Shown here in pieces: positions 25,618-36,816 of a stretch of DNA of 64,000 bases; within the stretch, counting starts at the first letter, position 1, and each line of letters opens with the position of its first letter. Source of the DNA: Gluconacetobacter azotocaptans (GTDB lineage: Bacteria > Pseudomonadota > Alphaproteobacteria > Acetobacterales > Acetobacteraceae); assembly GCF_014174355.1 (NCBI RefSeq), contig NZ_JABEQF010000006.1, forward strand, positions 62,001-126,000. Reading direction: 5' to 3'. The translations under genes were made by a program, and so were the position numbers. The notes under the pieces are model-generated. The model ran no database searches and was not told the origin of the DNA. It worked only from the letters and a program-made list of their open reading frames with translations.

Positions 25618-26613
25618 TCAGCTATTGTGCGGTGCGTTCCAGCCTTTGTAGCTGCCGATCGTGTCATGGGTGATCAGGCTGGGGTCGAGCAGGCGCACGA
25701 CGCCCGGCTTGACCCGTCCGGCCCGAATATCGAACCCGATGCGGGTCGCCGTGGCTGCAATGGCGAAGGGGTCCTGCGATGCCGTCGCCGCGATCAGCGT
25801 GTTGCCGCGCCGCATTTCCTGTTCCACGTCGGGCGAGCCGTCGACGGAAGTCAGGAAGAAATCCTGCCGTCCCGCCTGGCGCGCCGCCAGTTCGACGCCC
25901 AGCGCGGTCGGGTCGTTGACCGCGAACATGGCGTCCACCTTGGGAAAGCGCACCAGCAGGCTCTGGCCCACTGCCAGCCCGCCGTCGCGCGAGCCCTTTG
26001 CGTCGAGGTTGGAGGACAGGACATTGATCCCGGTCGCCTTGGAGAACACTGACTGGCAGCCCTTCACCCGGTCGGTCAGTGCCGTGACCGGCGGGCCATT
26101 GACGATCACGACGTCGCCGTGTCCGTGCAGGCGATCGACGATATACTGGCACGCGATCTCGCCGGCCTTGACGTTGTTCGTGGTGACGGTCGCGTCCGCG
26201 CCGGGCGCGCCGACGTCGAAGGCGACGACCGTCGCACCGCTGGCGTGCATGCGGCGGACCAACGGGGCGGCGGCCTGGTAGTCCACGGCGTTGAACATGA
26301 CCAGGTCGTTGCCGGCCGCCACGAAGGAATCGACCTGCGACGCCTGTTTGCCGATATCGTAATCGGCCGAGGCGCTCTGCACAGGCACGGTGGGCGCCAG
26401 GGTCTTGGCCTGTTGCGTGATCCCCCTGATGGTCGCGATGAAGAACGGATTGCCGAGCGACCCCACGGTCACCCCGATTTTGTGGACCGCGCCATCCGCC
26501 GCATGCGCGGCGGCTGCATTACCAAGGGCGAGCAGCCCCGTAAGCAGCAGGATCTTCCGGCTGTACCGGCGTGCCGATCCACGAGACGTCGGCCGGACGT
26601 GCGTTGTACGCAT
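25618..26613 (-). CDS. Sugar ABC transporter substrate-binding protein (ribose type), first copy
   Basis: This 331-residue periplasmic binding protein has a long n-region and the hydrophobic run ILLLTGLLALGNAAAAHA, with predicted cleavage after residue 39. The mature part has the type I pattern IGVTVGSLGNPFF, then VDSFVAAGNDLVMFNAVD, GATVVAFDVG and AMFAVNDPTALG, typical of RbsB/XylF relatives. The first 95 bases overlap the 3' end of the upstream kinase gene in another frame. It has no permease next to it, so it probably delivers ligand to the transporter at 33268-36808, which already has its own binding protein. Confidence 0.88.
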   Translation of the reverse strand: MRTTHVRPTSRGSARRYSRKILLLTGLLALGNAAAAHAADGAVHKIGVTVGSLGNPFFIATIRGITQQAKTLAPTVPVQSASADYDIGKQASQVDSFVAAGNDLVMFNAVDYQAAAPLVRRMHASGATVVAFDVGAPGADATVTTNNVKAGEIACQYIVDRLHGHGDVVIVNGPPVTALTDRVKGCQSVFSKATGINVLSSNLDAKGSRDGGLAVGQSLLVRFPKVDAMFAVNDPTALGVELAARQAGRQDFFLTSVDGSPDVEQEMRRGNTLIAATASQDPFAIAATATRIGFDIRAGRVKPGVVRLLDPSLITHDTIGSYKGWNAPHNS

Positions 26614-28111
26614 GATGATGATCCTTGTCGGGCGCGTTGTGCGCCAGTGTGGCCGGTTCGATCCGGCTCTTGCCGCGCTGGTCGGCCAGATGCCGCCAGC
26701 GGGCCACGTAGTCCCGCCATCCCGGCGGGTCGAAGGGCGCCACGCGGGCCGCCCGTTCGTTGCGAAAGGGGTCCAGCCCCAGCGCGGCATAGGCCAGGCC
26801 CGCCGCGCCGCATGCCGTTCCCTCCGGATTCCGCCCGACCAGCACGGCCTGCGCGGGACGCAGCGCCGCGACCAGGCGCGGAATGGCGCCGACCTTCGCC
26901 AGCCCGCCATCGAACACGATCGCGTCCGTGCTGCGCAGCAGCTCGAGCGTCAGGTCGGTCATCGCGGCGATATACAGGGCGGCCAGCGCGGCGCGGTCGT
27001 CCGGCGCCGGCACCAGGGGCCGCCCTGCCTCGTCGACGAATTTCCCCGTCTGCCCCGGATAAGGCCCGCCGTCGGCGAAGGATGGCAGGGCGAACAGGCC
27101 GCGCGCCACCAGGGAGACGATGCGCTCGTCCGTGACGTCGGCCGGCCCCTCGCCGCGGATCAGGTCGAATTCGCGGCCGCCCATGAAACGCGCGGTCGGA
27201 ACCGGTTCGTGCCGCACCGAGACGTTGGCGAGCATGTCGCGTTCCGGCGCCAGGGCGTCCAGCGGGCAATCGGGGTTCATGACGATGACCCACGTCCCGG
27301 TGGAAACCATCGTCATGCCGCCCGGCACGACGCGCCGGTAATGGCTGAGCGAGGCGTTGCTGTCATGCACCCCGTTATGCACATCCAGCGTCACCGTCCC
27401 GCGCCCGGAAACGTCCAGCGTCATCGTGCCGACCACGGCCCCGGCCTCGCGGAAGGGCGGCATCTTGTCCCGCCACCCGCGCTGGTCCACCAGCGACGAG
27501 AAATCGTCGCGGTAAGGCGACCACAGATGGGTATGGCAGCCCAGCGACGAGATTTCGGACACCAGCGCGCCACACAGTCGCCATACCCAGAACTGCGGGT
27601 AGGTCAGGATATGCCGCGTGCGCGCGGCCAGCGTCGGGTCACGCATTTCCTGCCAGACGATATGCTTGCCGAACGCGAAGCCGCGTTCCATCGCCGGGGT
27701 CGCGGTTTCGGAAAAGGGCGGGCGGATGCGCGCGAACGCCGCCTCGATGTCCGGCGGCACGCGTTCCTCATAATCGATTACGGGCACCGCAAGATCGTCC
27801 TCGCCCAGAAGGGCGAAGGTGCACCCGTGCGTGGTGATCATGATACCGCTCACATCGAAGGTTGCGACGGCCTCGCGCAGCACCGCCAGCATCCAGTGCA
27901 GCAGGGCCGCGTCGTCCAGCACACGCAGGCCGTCGGCCACCGGCCAGGCGGCGTGGGTACGTCGTTCGGCAAGGATCGACCCGCCGGCGCCGAACACCAG
28001 CAGCTTGGCGTTCGTCTTGCCGAAATCGAACACCGCGAGCGTGGGGTGCGCGACCGGAAGGGCTTCCGGTGGCGTCACGGGCGGCCCGGCCGAGGGGCGG
28101 GCGGGGGTCAC
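26519..28111 (-). CDS. FGGY-family carbohydrate kinase (rhamnulokinase/fuculokinase-like)
   Basis: This 530-residue sugar kinase of the ASKHA fold carries the first phosphate motif FDFGKTNAK and GTWVIVMNPD, then FDGGLAKVGAIPRLVAAL and NPEGTACGAAGLA in the C-terminal domain. The GKTN variant is typical of rhizobial rhamnose-type kinases rather than of xylulokinase or glycerol kinase. It phosphorylates a keto-sugar with ATP in the cytosol. The GTG start at 28111 overlaps the TGA of the DeoR gene. The stop is unusual in lying 95 bases inside the following binding-protein gene; the tail beyond about residue 490 looks like non-family extension. Confidence 0.88.
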   Translation of the reverse strand: MTPARPSAGPPVTPPEALPVAHPTLAVFDFGKTNAKLLVFGAGGSILAERRTHAAWPVADGLRVLDDAALLHWMLAVLREAVATFDVSGIMITTHGCTFALLGEDDLAVPVIDYEERVPPDIEAAFARIRPPFSETATPAMERGFAFGKHIVWQEMRDPTLAARTRHILTYPQFWVWRLCGALVSEISSLGCHTHLWSPYRDDFSSLVDQRGWRDKMPPFREAGAVVGTMTLDVSGRGTVTLDVHNGVHDSNASLSHYRRVVPGGMTMVSTGTWVIVMNPDCPLDALAPERDMLANVSVRHEPVPTARFMGGREFDLIRGEGPADVTDERIVSLVARGLFALPSFADGGPYPGQTGKFVDEAGRPLVPAPDDRAALAALYIAAMTDLTLELLRSTDAIVFDGGLAKVGAIPRLVAALRPAQAVLVGRNPEGTACGAAGLAYAALGLDPFRNERAARVAPFDPPGWRDYVARWRHLADQRGKSRIEPATLAHNAPDKDHHHAYNARPADVSWIGTPVQPEDPAAYGAARPW

Positions 28112-28884
28112 GTCTTGTCGTCCATGCGCGGGGCGACCAGTACCGTCACGCCCGCATCTTCAAGGATACGCACATCGTCCTCCTGCACGCCGTCATCGGT
28201 GATGAGGGTGGAAATCCGGTCGATCGGACATGAGAGAAAGCGCGCCCGCACGGCCAGTTTGCGGCTGTCGGCCAACACGATCACGTCGTCGGCGCGTTCC
28301 AGCATCGGGCGCGTCGCCATGGGCAGCAGCGGGTGCGATTCCATCACGCCCTCCGGGCCGACACCCTGCGCGCCGAGAAACAGGCGCGAGGCAAAGAAAT
28401 CCGGCGCGGGCGCCTTGGGATCGTACAGGATGCCCGGTTCGCGGTGCAGCGCGCCGCCCGCCACCGAGAGCTGGCAGACGCCCTGGGTGCCCAACGCCGC
28501 CGCCAGCGGCATCGAATTGGTGTAGAGCCCGATCGACCGCCCCGCGAGGCGAAGCCCCAACTGGTGGCATGTCGATCCGCCGGCGACCATGACCATGTCC
28601 CCGTCGCGGCACAGCCCCTCGGCCATGGCGGCGATCGCGTGCTTGGCGTCGACCGCCAGGTCGCTGCTCTGCGCAAAGGGCAGCGCATGCGTCCGCGATG
28701 CGGCGGTGAGGGACGCGACGCCGCCGAAGACCTTGCGCGCCTCGCCGGCCTCGTGAAGCTTTTCGATGTCGCGGCGAACGGTGGCAGGCGACACGCTCAG
28801 CATGTCGATCAGTTCCCGCACGGTCGCGAAGGGGCGCGTCTCGAGCATGGTGATGATCTGGCGCTGGCGTTCGGTCTCGGTCAC
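28108..28884 (-). CDS. DeoR-family transcriptional repressor of the sugar locus
   Basis: This 258-residue regulator has an N-terminal DeoR helix-turn-helix (ERQRQIITMLETRPFATVRELID, then SPATVRRDIEKL) and a C-terminal sensor domain of the ribose-isomerase-like type (MAEGLCRDGDMVMVAGGSTC, ADDVIVLADSRK) that usually binds a phosphorylated sugar. The start is the GTG at 28884, with GAGGA about ten bases upstream; longer frames have no family character. It heads the operon with kinase and binding protein and is divergent from the aldolase gene. It probably represses both arms and perhaps the ABC operon, which shares an upstream sequence box. Confidence 0.9.
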   Translation of the reverse strand: MTETERQRQIITMLETRPFATVRELIDMLSVSPATVRRDIEKLHEAGEARKVFGGVASLTAASRTHALPFAQSSDLAVDAKHAIAAMAEGLCRDGDMVMVAGGSTCHQLGLRLAGRSIGLYTNSMPLAAALGTQGVCQLSVAGGALHREPGILYDPKAPAPDFFASRLFLGAQGVGPEGVMESHPLLPMATRPMLERADDVIVLADSRKLAVRARFLSCPIDRISTLITDDGVQEDDVRILEDAGVTVLVAPRMDDKT

Positions 28885-28972
28885 TGGGTCGCGTCCTCGT
28901 AGGGGGTGTGGGTGGCTTGTGATGCCTGGAACGCACGATTCTCCGGTTCTCCGCTTGTGGTCAAGCGAAATT

Positions 28973-28981
28973 TGATTGACC
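28973..28981 (+). promoter_or_regulatory. TGATTGACC box in the DeoR-aldolase intergenic region
   Basis: The 188-base divergent spacer 28885-29072 contains TTTGATTGACCTGCGCC. TGATTGACC recurs on the minus strand upstream of the ABC operon at 37920-37912 (ATGATTGACC), in both cases pointing toward the catabolic genes. TTGACC can serve as a -35 hexamer, so the match may be a shared promoter, a DeoR site, or both. CATGATGG is also shared by the two regions. Confidence 0.4.
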
Positions 28982-29072
28982 TGCGCCAAATCATGATGGC
29001 ATTCCGTCTTTTGTGATTGTAATGCGTCATTCGCTTCCGGGAATGCCGCCATCATCGTGAAGGAATATCCGC

Positions 29073-30185
29073 ATGTTGTCGCAGGTTCGACCGGCCGCCC
29101 CCATGAGCCCGCCTGCCCTGGCTGAAGACGAACTCGACGCGCTGCGCAGGCTTTCGGCGCGTCTGGGTGCGGACCCCAGCCGAACTCAGGGGGCGGGGGG
29201 AAATACCTCGATCAAGAAAGATGGCACGATGTGGATCAAGGCGTCAGGCACGTGGCTGGCCCATGCGCTGGACCGGTCGATCATGGTGCCGGTGGCGCTT
29301 GCCCCCCTGCTGGAGGCGTACGGGCAGGGCAGCGAGGAGGCCGAAACCGCGCTCAGTTTCGTCGTGGCCCAGCCCGAGGGGGCGCAAGGCGCGCCGGCCG
29401 TGGCGTTGCGGCCGTCGATCGAAACGACGGTCCATGCCGTGATTCCGTGGCGCGTCGTCATCCATCTGCATTGCGTGGAGACAATCGCTCATGCCGTGCG
29501 CACCGATGCGCATGCTCGGGTGGCGGCGAGGCTGGACGGGTTGCGGGGCGTGCATTGGGCGCTGGTACCCTATGCCCGGCCGGGGCTGCCGCTGGCGCGC
29601 GCGATCGTCGGGGCGCGTCCGTACGGGGAACGGGCGAATGTCCATGTGCTGGCCAATCACGGGCTGATCGTCTCCGCCGACACGGTGGCGGGGGCGGAGG
29701 CGCTGCTGGAACGGGTGATCGCCGCCCTGGCCGTGGACATACGCGCGGCGCCGCTGGCGGATCTCCGCGCCCTGGCCGCTCTGGCCGAGGGCTCGGCCTA
29801 TCGTCTGCCGGCCGACCCGGCCGCCCATGCCATCGCTCTGGACCCCGCCACGCTGGCCGTGGCGCGGGGGGCGCCGCTCTATCCGGATCACGTCATCTTC
29901 CTGGGAGATCGGATCGATCTGCTGGAGGACGGGGCCTGTCCCCCGCCCGTCGCCCCGCCCGCCGCCGCGTCGATGCTGGTGATGCCGGGCCGGGGCGTGC
30001 TGCTGCGGCGTGACGGCTGGACGGCGGGCGTGGACGCCATGGCGCGTTGCCTGGCCGACGTGGCGTCGCGCCTGTCCCCCGCCGATCCGATCCGCCGTCT
30101 GAGTGGCGCGGAGATCCATGCCCTGACGCATTGGGAGGCGGAAACCTATCGGCAGGCCGTGAACGGGAGCCCCCGGCATGGTTGA
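29073..30185 (+). CDS. Class II aldolase/adducin-family protein (COG3347, RhaD-like N-domain)
   Basis: This 370-residue protein resembles the aldolase part of bifunctional rhamnulose-phosphate aldolase/dehydrogenases: QGAGGNTSIKKDGTMWIKASGTW near the N-terminus, then ETTVHAVIP, a metal-binding HLH (His131, His133) in VIHLHCVETI and LANHGLIVS with a further His. It lacks the C-terminal short-chain dehydrogenase of the bifunctional enzymes. It probably cleaves a sugar 1-phosphate to dihydroxyacetone phosphate and an aldehyde. It is the first gene of a plus-strand operon, overlapping the next kinase gene by eight bases. Confidence 0.85.
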   Translation: MLSQVRPAAPMSPPALAEDELDALRRLSARLGADPSRTQGAGGNTSIKKDGTMWIKASGTWLAHALDRSIMVPVALAPLLEAYGQGSEEAETALSFVVAQPEGAQGAPAVALRPSIETTVHAVIPWRVVIHLHCVETIAHAVRTDAHARVAARLDGLRGVHWALVPYARPGLPLARAIVGARPYGERANVHVLANHGLIVSADTVAGAEALLERVIAALAVDIRAAPLADLRALAALAEGSAYRLPADPAAHAIALDPATLAVARGAPLYPDHVIFLGDRIDLLEDGACPPPVAPPAAASMLVMPGRGVLLRRDGWTAGVDAMARCLADVASRLSPADPIRRLSGAEIHALTHWEAETYRQAVNGSPRHG

Positions 30186-31470
30186 GGCAGCAGGAGCGGC
30201 AGCGCTCGGGATCGATCTGGGCACGTCGGGCGTGCGCGCGGCGGTGCTGGACGGAAGGGGAGAGGTGCGGGCCGTGGAGGGCGCGCGTTTCGCGGGGCTG
30301 GGTGCGGCGGCCGCGCCGTCCGTCTGGTGGCAGGCGCTGGTTCACACGCTCGATGCGCTGAAGGCCCGGGTGTCATTGCGCGACGTGCGGTCCGTCACCG
30401 TGGACGGCACATCGGGCACGCTGGTCGCCGTCGATGCCGCCGGGGCCGTGATCGGCCCCGCGTCGATGTATCACGCGCGGGCTGCCGATCGCGCCGTGCT
30501 GGCGCGGATCGACGCGATCGCGCCGCCCGACAGCCCGGCGCGCGGCGTGGGCTCGCCGTTGGCGCGCGCCGTGGAGTTGGCGCGTCGTCCCGGCGTGCGC
30601 GCCATCCTGCATCAGGCCGACTGGATCGCCGGCCGCCTGCGCGGATGCTTCGACGCGACGGACGCCAACAACGCGCTCAAGACCGGCGGAGACCCGGACG
30701 CGCTGGCCTGGCCGGACTGGGTGGCGGGGGCCGGACTGGCGCCGGCGCTTCTGCCGGCCATTCACCTGCCGGGCGCGGCGCTGGGGCCGGTGGGGGCCGA
30801 GGGGCTGGCGGTCGGCCTGCCGCCCGGTGCGGTCGTGCATGCGGGCACGACGGACGGATGCGCGTCGTTTCTGGCAACTGGGGCGGATCGGGCAGGGGAT
30901 GCGGTAACGGCGCTGGGGTCCACCCTGGTCGTCAAGCTGCTGTCGGACGTGAAAATCGATGCGCCTGCCTATGGGATCTACAGCCACCGGATCGGCAACC
31001 GCTATCTGGCGGGTGGGGCGTCCAATAGCGGGGGGGCGGTCCTGCTGGCCCTGTTCGGTGCCGACCGGCTTGCCTCCCTGACGGCAAGGCTCCGCCCCGA
31101 TGTGCCGACCGGGCTGGATTATTATCCGCTGGTGCGCGCAGGTGAACGGTTTCCGGTCAGCGACCCGGCGTTCCAGCCCCGGCTGGAGCCGCGTCCGGCC
31201 GATGACGGGGTGTTCTTTCAGGGGGTGCTGGAGGGCATGGCGATGATCGAGGCGACGGGATATGCCCGGCTGGAACAACTGGGGGCGACAGCGCTTCGCT
31301 CGGTTCGTACGGTCGGCGGCGGTGCGGCGAATGCGGGCTGGACCGCCCTGCGCCAGGCACGGATCGGCGTGTCGTTTCTGCCCAGCCGGTCCGAGGATGC
31401 GTGCGTGGGCGTGGCGCGACTGGGTCTGTTCGGCGGCGTGGCCGTCTGCCGGCCGGGTGAGGCGGCATGA
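30178..31470 (+). CDS. FGGY-family kinase, D-ribulokinase-like (SePSK/XK1 type)
   Basis: This 430-residue kinase starts within the end of the aldolase gene. Phosphate motif IDLGTSGVRAAV and TVDGTSGTLVAVD lie in the N-terminal domain; TALGSTLVVKLLS, YGIYSHRIG and GGASNSGGAVL lie in the second. These are typical of the cyanobacterial and plant kinases now assigned to D-ribulose rather than classical xylulokinase. It is the second FGGY kinase of the locus and is only distantly similar to the first, so two substrates or two steps are likely. The ATGA at its end couples it to the HAD phosphatase. Confidence 0.87.
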   Translation: MVEAAGAAALGIDLGTSGVRAAVLDGRGEVRAVEGARFAGLGAAAAPSVWWQALVHTLDALKARVSLRDVRSVTVDGTSGTLVAVDAAGAVIGPASMYHARAADRAVLARIDAIAPPDSPARGVGSPLARAVELARRPGVRAILHQADWIAGRLRGCFDATDANNALKTGGDPDALAWPDWVAGAGLAPALLPAIHLPGAALGPVGAEGLAVGLPPGAVVHAGTTDGCASFLATGADRAGDAVTALGSTLVVKLLSDVKIDAPAYGIYSHRIGNRYLAGGASNSGGAVLLALFGADRLASLTARLRPDVPTGLDYYPLVRAGERFPVSDPAFQPRLEPRPADDGVFFQGVLEGMAMIEATGYARLEQLGATALRSVRTVGGGAANAGWTALRQARIGVSFLPSRSEDACVGVARLGLFGGVAVCRPGEAA

Positions 31471-32306
31471 GCTCGCGCGCGCTGGCCGGGGTCGCGGCAC
31501 TCGCGGGGCGCTACGACGCCCTGTTCGTCGATCAATATGGCGTCCTGCATGATGGCGCTACACCGTATCCGGGTGCGCGCGATGCGCTGCTGCGCCTGCG
31601 CGATGCGGGGCAGCGGGTGCTGCTGCTCAGCAATTCGGGGCGGCCCGGCCCCTATAATGCGGAACGGCTGGCGCGACTGGGGCTGGGCCCCGAGTTGTAC
31701 GAAACGATCGTGACCTCCGGCGACACGGCGCTGGCGCTGGCGCGGTCGGGGGATATTCCGGTGCGACGGGGAATGCGCTGCCTGCTGATCGACGGCGGGG
31801 GGCACGATACGCATTTCTGCGACGTGCTGGGGCTGGTGGTGGATGCGACGCCCGCGCGGGCGGACCTGGTCGTGATTGCGGGAAGCCAGGGCGGCACGCT
31901 GACCGAGGCGCAGTACCGCGCGATGCTGGCCCCCCTGGCACGGCGCGGCGTCTACGCGGTGTGCACCAATCCGGACCGGCGGATGCTCGTGCCCGGGGGT
32001 ACGGCGTTCGGCGCGGGCCGCATCGCGGAACTGTACGAGGAGGAAGGCGGCAGGGTGGTCTGGATCGGCAAGCCCCACCGCGCCATCTACACGCACGCGG
32101 CCCGGATCTGCGATGTGCGGCCCGAGCGCGTGCTGTGCGTCGGCGACAGCGTGGAACATGACATTGCCGGCGCGCTCGGCTTTGGTGCCGACAGCGCCCT
32201 GGTCAGGACAGGCATCCTGGCCGACGCCACCCCGCGGGAGCTTGAAGCGGCGTTCGTCCGGTACTCGGCGCGGCCGGATTACATCCTGCCCGGCCTGGCC
32301 TGGTAG
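31467..32306 (+). CDS. HAD-superfamily (IIA, TIGR01459-type) phosphatase
   Basis: This 279-residue HAD hydrolase has motif I DQYGVLHDG (nucleophile Asp22), motif II LLSNSGR, a C2 cap and the C-terminal GKPHRAIY and GDSVEHDIAGA motifs with metal-binding aspartates. It belongs with the TIGR01459 group of NagD-like phosphatases. It dephosphorylates a small sugar phosphate or phosphoglycolate-like compound in the cytosol. Its ATG overlaps the stop of the kinase gene. A phosphatase in a kinase operon suggests removal of a side product or release of the aldolase product. Confidence 0.87.
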   Translation: MSSRALAGVAALAGRYDALFVDQYGVLHDGATPYPGARDALLRLRDAGQRVLLLSNSGRPGPYNAERLARLGLGPELYETIVTSGDTALALARSGDIPVRRGMRCLLIDGGGHDTHFCDVLGLVVDATPARADLVVIAGSQGGTLTEAQYRAMLAPLARRGVYAVCTNPDRRMLVPGGTAFGAGRIAELYEEEGGRVVWIGKPHRAIYTHAARICDVRPERVLCVGDSVEHDIAGALGFGADSALVRTGILADATPRELEAAFVRYSARPDYILPGLAW

Positions 32307-32353
32307 CGTGGGTCGTGTGGGCGGCGTTTCGGACGCCGCCCGTCATGTCCCCC

Positions 32354-33271
32354 TCACGCCGTATTCTCGGCGCGTTCCGCCGCCGCCATCTGCGCGGCGA
32401 TGAAGAGGCGCGCATGGCGTGCCAGGTCGGCACCGTCGTCCCACAGGTTTCGCCAGACGCCCAGCGTGTGGGACAGATGCGGATCCACGACGGTCGAGGA
32501 GAACGATTCGAAGGCGATCGGCCCCGTATAAGCGATGCGTCGCAGGGCGCGGAAGACCGGGCCCCAATCGACGGTCCCGGTTCCCAGATAGCCGCGATGG
32601 CTTTCGCCGACATGGAAATAGCCGATAGCGTCGCCACATTTCTCGATCGCGTTCGACAGGATGCCTTCCTCGATATTCATGTGATAGGTGTCGAGATGCA
32701 CGCCGATCTCCGGCCGCCCGACCTTGCCGATGAAGGCGACCGCCTGCGCGCCGGTATTGATGATGTTGCTTTCGTAGCGGTTGACGACTTCCAGATGCAG
32801 CCGGATGCCCGCGCGGCCCGCGCGCTCGGCCAGGGCGCGCAGCACCTCGGTCGAATGCGCGATGCCGCGTTCGGTGGCGGGCCGGTCATATTTGCGCATG
32901 GCCGAGAAGATGACCCCCGCCAGGTCGGTGCCGCCAAGGTCGCGCAGGACCGACACGGCATGGTCCAGCAGCGCCGCCCCCCGCTTCACGACCTGTGGGT
33001 CGTCCGATGAAATGTCGGTGTCGGCCGACAGCCCCAGCGATGCCGTCAGGCCGATCCCCGCGTCCTCCGCCGCCTGGCGCAGGGCGGGAACGGCGATCCC
33101 ATCCGGGCTGGACAGGGGAAGTTCCAGGAAATCATATCCGGTCGCCGCCGTTTCGTGCATGGCGCGCACGCCGTCATCATTGTCCCAGCGGCCCGACCAG
33201 ACCGAGCCATGGATGCCGATCCGGTTGGCGCCGGTCCTGGTGGTGCCCGTCTTGTGGGTGATGGTCGTCAT
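32354..33271 (-). CDS. Sugar 3-epimerase/isomerase, D-tagatose 3-epimerase-like
   Basis: This 305-residue TIM-barrel protein is of the AP-endonuclease-2 fold. The metal ligands can be placed as Glu161 (LHLEVVNRYE), Asp194 (HLDTYHMNIEE), His220 (YFHVGESHRG) and Glu255 (FESFSS), the same order and spacing as D-tagatose/D-psicose 3-epimerases. It would interconvert ketoses at C3 before phosphorylation. The ATG at 33271 overlaps the stop of the permease gene and has GGAG ahead of it. It is the last gene of the ABC transporter operon and convergent with the HAD gene. Confidence 0.88.
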   Translation of the reverse strand: MTTITHKTGTTRTGANRIGIHGSVWSGRWDNDDGVRAMHETAATGYDFLELPLSSPDGIAVPALRQAAEDAGIGLTASLGLSADTDISSDDPQVVKRGAALLDHAVSVLRDLGGTDLAGVIFSAMRKYDRPATERGIAHSTEVLRALAERAGRAGIRLHLEVVNRYESNIINTGAQAVAFIGKVGRPEIGVHLDTYHMNIEEGILSNAIEKCGDAIGYFHVGESHRGYLGTGTVDWGPVFRALRRIAYTGPIAFESFSSTVVDPHLSHTLGVWRNLWDDGADLARHARLFIAAQMAAAERAENTA

Positions 33272-34257
33272 GCCATCTTTCTCCTGTTGCGCGCGGCGGC
33301 GATCAGGCGTGGCAGATGCCCCCGCACGAGATTTTCGACCAGCACGACCAGCACGAGGATCAGGCCCATCATGCCGGCCTGCAGGGTCGGGTTGAAATCG
33401 TTGTAGTTCAGGCCGTAATTGACCACCGCGATGGCGATGGTGGCGATCGCGGTCCCGACGGGCGAGCCGTCCCCGCCGAAGATGCTGGCCCCCCCCAGCA
33501 CGACGATCGCGATGCTGATCAGGTTCGCTTCCGGCACGCCGTCCGGCGTCGCCGTGCCCAGCCGCGCCGCCGCGATCACCCCGGCCAGCCCGGACAGCGC
33601 GCCCGACAGCACATAGGTCGCCGCCCGAAGTCGCTTGACGTGTATGCCGGCCAGCCAGGCGGCGGTGGCGTTCGTGCCGGCCAGATACAAGGCGCGGCCG
33701 AACCGGCTGCGGTGCTGGACCAGCACCAGGACGCCAAGCAGCGGCAGATAGACACACAGGATCTGAAACGGCACGCCCAGCACGCTGCCCTGGCCCGCGG
33801 CCAGGAAGCGCGCGGGGGCGGCGGTCAGGTCGATGGTGTTGCCCTCCGACGCGATCAGCGCCAGGCCCGTGAAGGCGAACATCGTGCCCAGCGTCGCGAT
33901 GATGGGCGGGATCCTGAACCGGGCGATCGCGGCGGCATTGCAGCCCCCCATCGCGGCGCCGGAGAGGATTCCGATGCCGATTCCCACGGGCCAGGGCAGG
34001 CCGTGCGTGATGAACAGGGCGGTCAGGATCTGTGCCAGTCCCGATATGGCGCCGACGCTCAGGTCGATGGCGCCGTCACCGCCCTCGATCACCAGCCCCT
34101 GGCCGAAGGCGATGATGCCCAGTTCGACGGCGAAGACCGCCATGCTCGACACATTGTCGGCCGACAGGATGGTCGGGTTGCCGACGGCGAAACCGCCCAG
34201 CACCAGAAGCGCGAAGACGCCGAGGATAAGGATCCGGCCGGAGCGGAAGCCGCTCAT
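33268..34257 (-). CDS. Sugar ABC transporter permease (RbsC family), second permease
   Basis: This 329-residue integral membrane protein has about eight to ten hydrophobic segments and the RbsC/XylH signature LSVGAISGLAQI near residue 66 and VLGGASIFGG(D)GSP late in the sequence, where the ATPase coupling helix lies. It forms the membrane channel with the 339-residue permease. Start and stop overlap neighbours by four bases on both sides. Confidence 0.92.
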   Translation of the reverse strand: MSGFRSGRILILGVFALLVLGGFAVGNPTILSADNVSSMAVFAVELGIIAFGQGLVIEGGDGAIDLSVGAISGLAQILTALFITHGLPWPVGIGIGILSGAAMGGCNAAAIARFRIPPIIATLGTMFAFTGLALIASEGNTIDLTAAPARFLAAGQGSVLGVPFQILCVYLPLLGVLVLVQHRSRFGRALYLAGTNATAAWLAGIHVKRLRAATYVLSGALSGLAGVIAAARLGTATPDGVPEANLISIAIVVLGGASIFGGDGSPVGTAIATIAIAVVNYGLNYNDFNPTLQAGMMGLILVLVVLVENLVRGHLPRLIAAARNRRKMA

Positions 34258-35269
34258 GACACCACCTGCCGGGCGCGGCGGCCCTCGTTGAGTCCCACGG
34301 ACGCGAGAATGATGGAGCCCAGCACCACGCCGCTCCAGAACGGCTGGATGTGCATCAGCACGATGGCGTCGCCGACCAGACCCACGACCAGCGTGCCCAG
34401 GAACGTCCCGAACATGCCGCCGCGCCCGCCGGACAGTTCGGTGCCGCCCAGTACCACGGCCGCGATGACGCCCAGTTCGAAGCCGCTGCCGGTCGTAGTC
34501 TGGACGATGGGGGACTGGCCCAGCCGCATCAGCGCGCCCAGCCCGACGCAGGCGCCCAGTATCGTGTAGGTCATCCAGCGCAGCCGCCGCACGGGAATGC
34601 CGACCAGGCGCGCCGCTTCCTCGTTATTGCCGATCGCGAACAGGCGGCGGCCGGTGCGATGCACCCGCAGAAAGGCCGCCAGCGCCGCCATGATGACCAG
34701 CGCGATAACGGCGGCGCCCGGCAGGGGGCCGAGATGGTCGGCCACGAAAAACCGCGTCAGCCCCGGCGGCAGCGCCGTGATCCACTCGCTGCCCATCATC
34801 AGGAACACGCCCATGCGAAAGATGCTGAGCGTGCCCAGCGTGCAGACGATCGGCGGCACGCGGCCGCACAGGATGATCAGGCCATTGATCCAGCCCAGCG
34901 CCGCGCCGGCCAGCAGGAAGACCGGCACCACCGCCGCGACGGGCCACCCCGCGACGAACAGCAATCCCCCGATCGCCGAGACCAGCCCGAGCATGGAGCC
35001 GATGGAGGCGTCTATCCCGCCGGTCAGGATGACCAGGGTCATGCCCGCGGCCGGCACGGCGGTGATGGCGCAGGTGACCATCAGCCCGTCCAGGTTGACC
35101 CGGGTCCAGAACCCGCCATGCGCGCCGAGGCTGACCGCCGTCACCACCAGGACGATGACGCCCAGCAATGCGGTTTCGCGCCGCGCCAGCAGCGCGCGCC
35201 AGGCGACCGGGACACGCCGCGGGCCGTGCAGGGCCGGCGCGGCGGGGCCGAGATTCAGGGCAGAACTTT

Positions 35270-35273
<4 letters not shown>
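34254..35273 (-). CDS. Sugar ABC transporter permease (RbsC family), first permease
   Basis: This 339-residue permease has a 30-residue cytosolic N-terminus and then repeated hydrophobic helices. The signature TGGIDASIGSMLGLVSAIGG is the family site near the third helix, and VVLGGTELSGGRGGMFGT is the C-terminal coupling region. It pairs with the downstream permease; two different permease genes with one ATPase are typical of rhizobial RhaP/RhaQ-type transporters. Its ATG overlaps the end of the ATPase gene. Confidence 0.92.
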
Positions 35274-36808
<1,535 letters not shown>

Positions 36809-36816
36809 GACGCACC

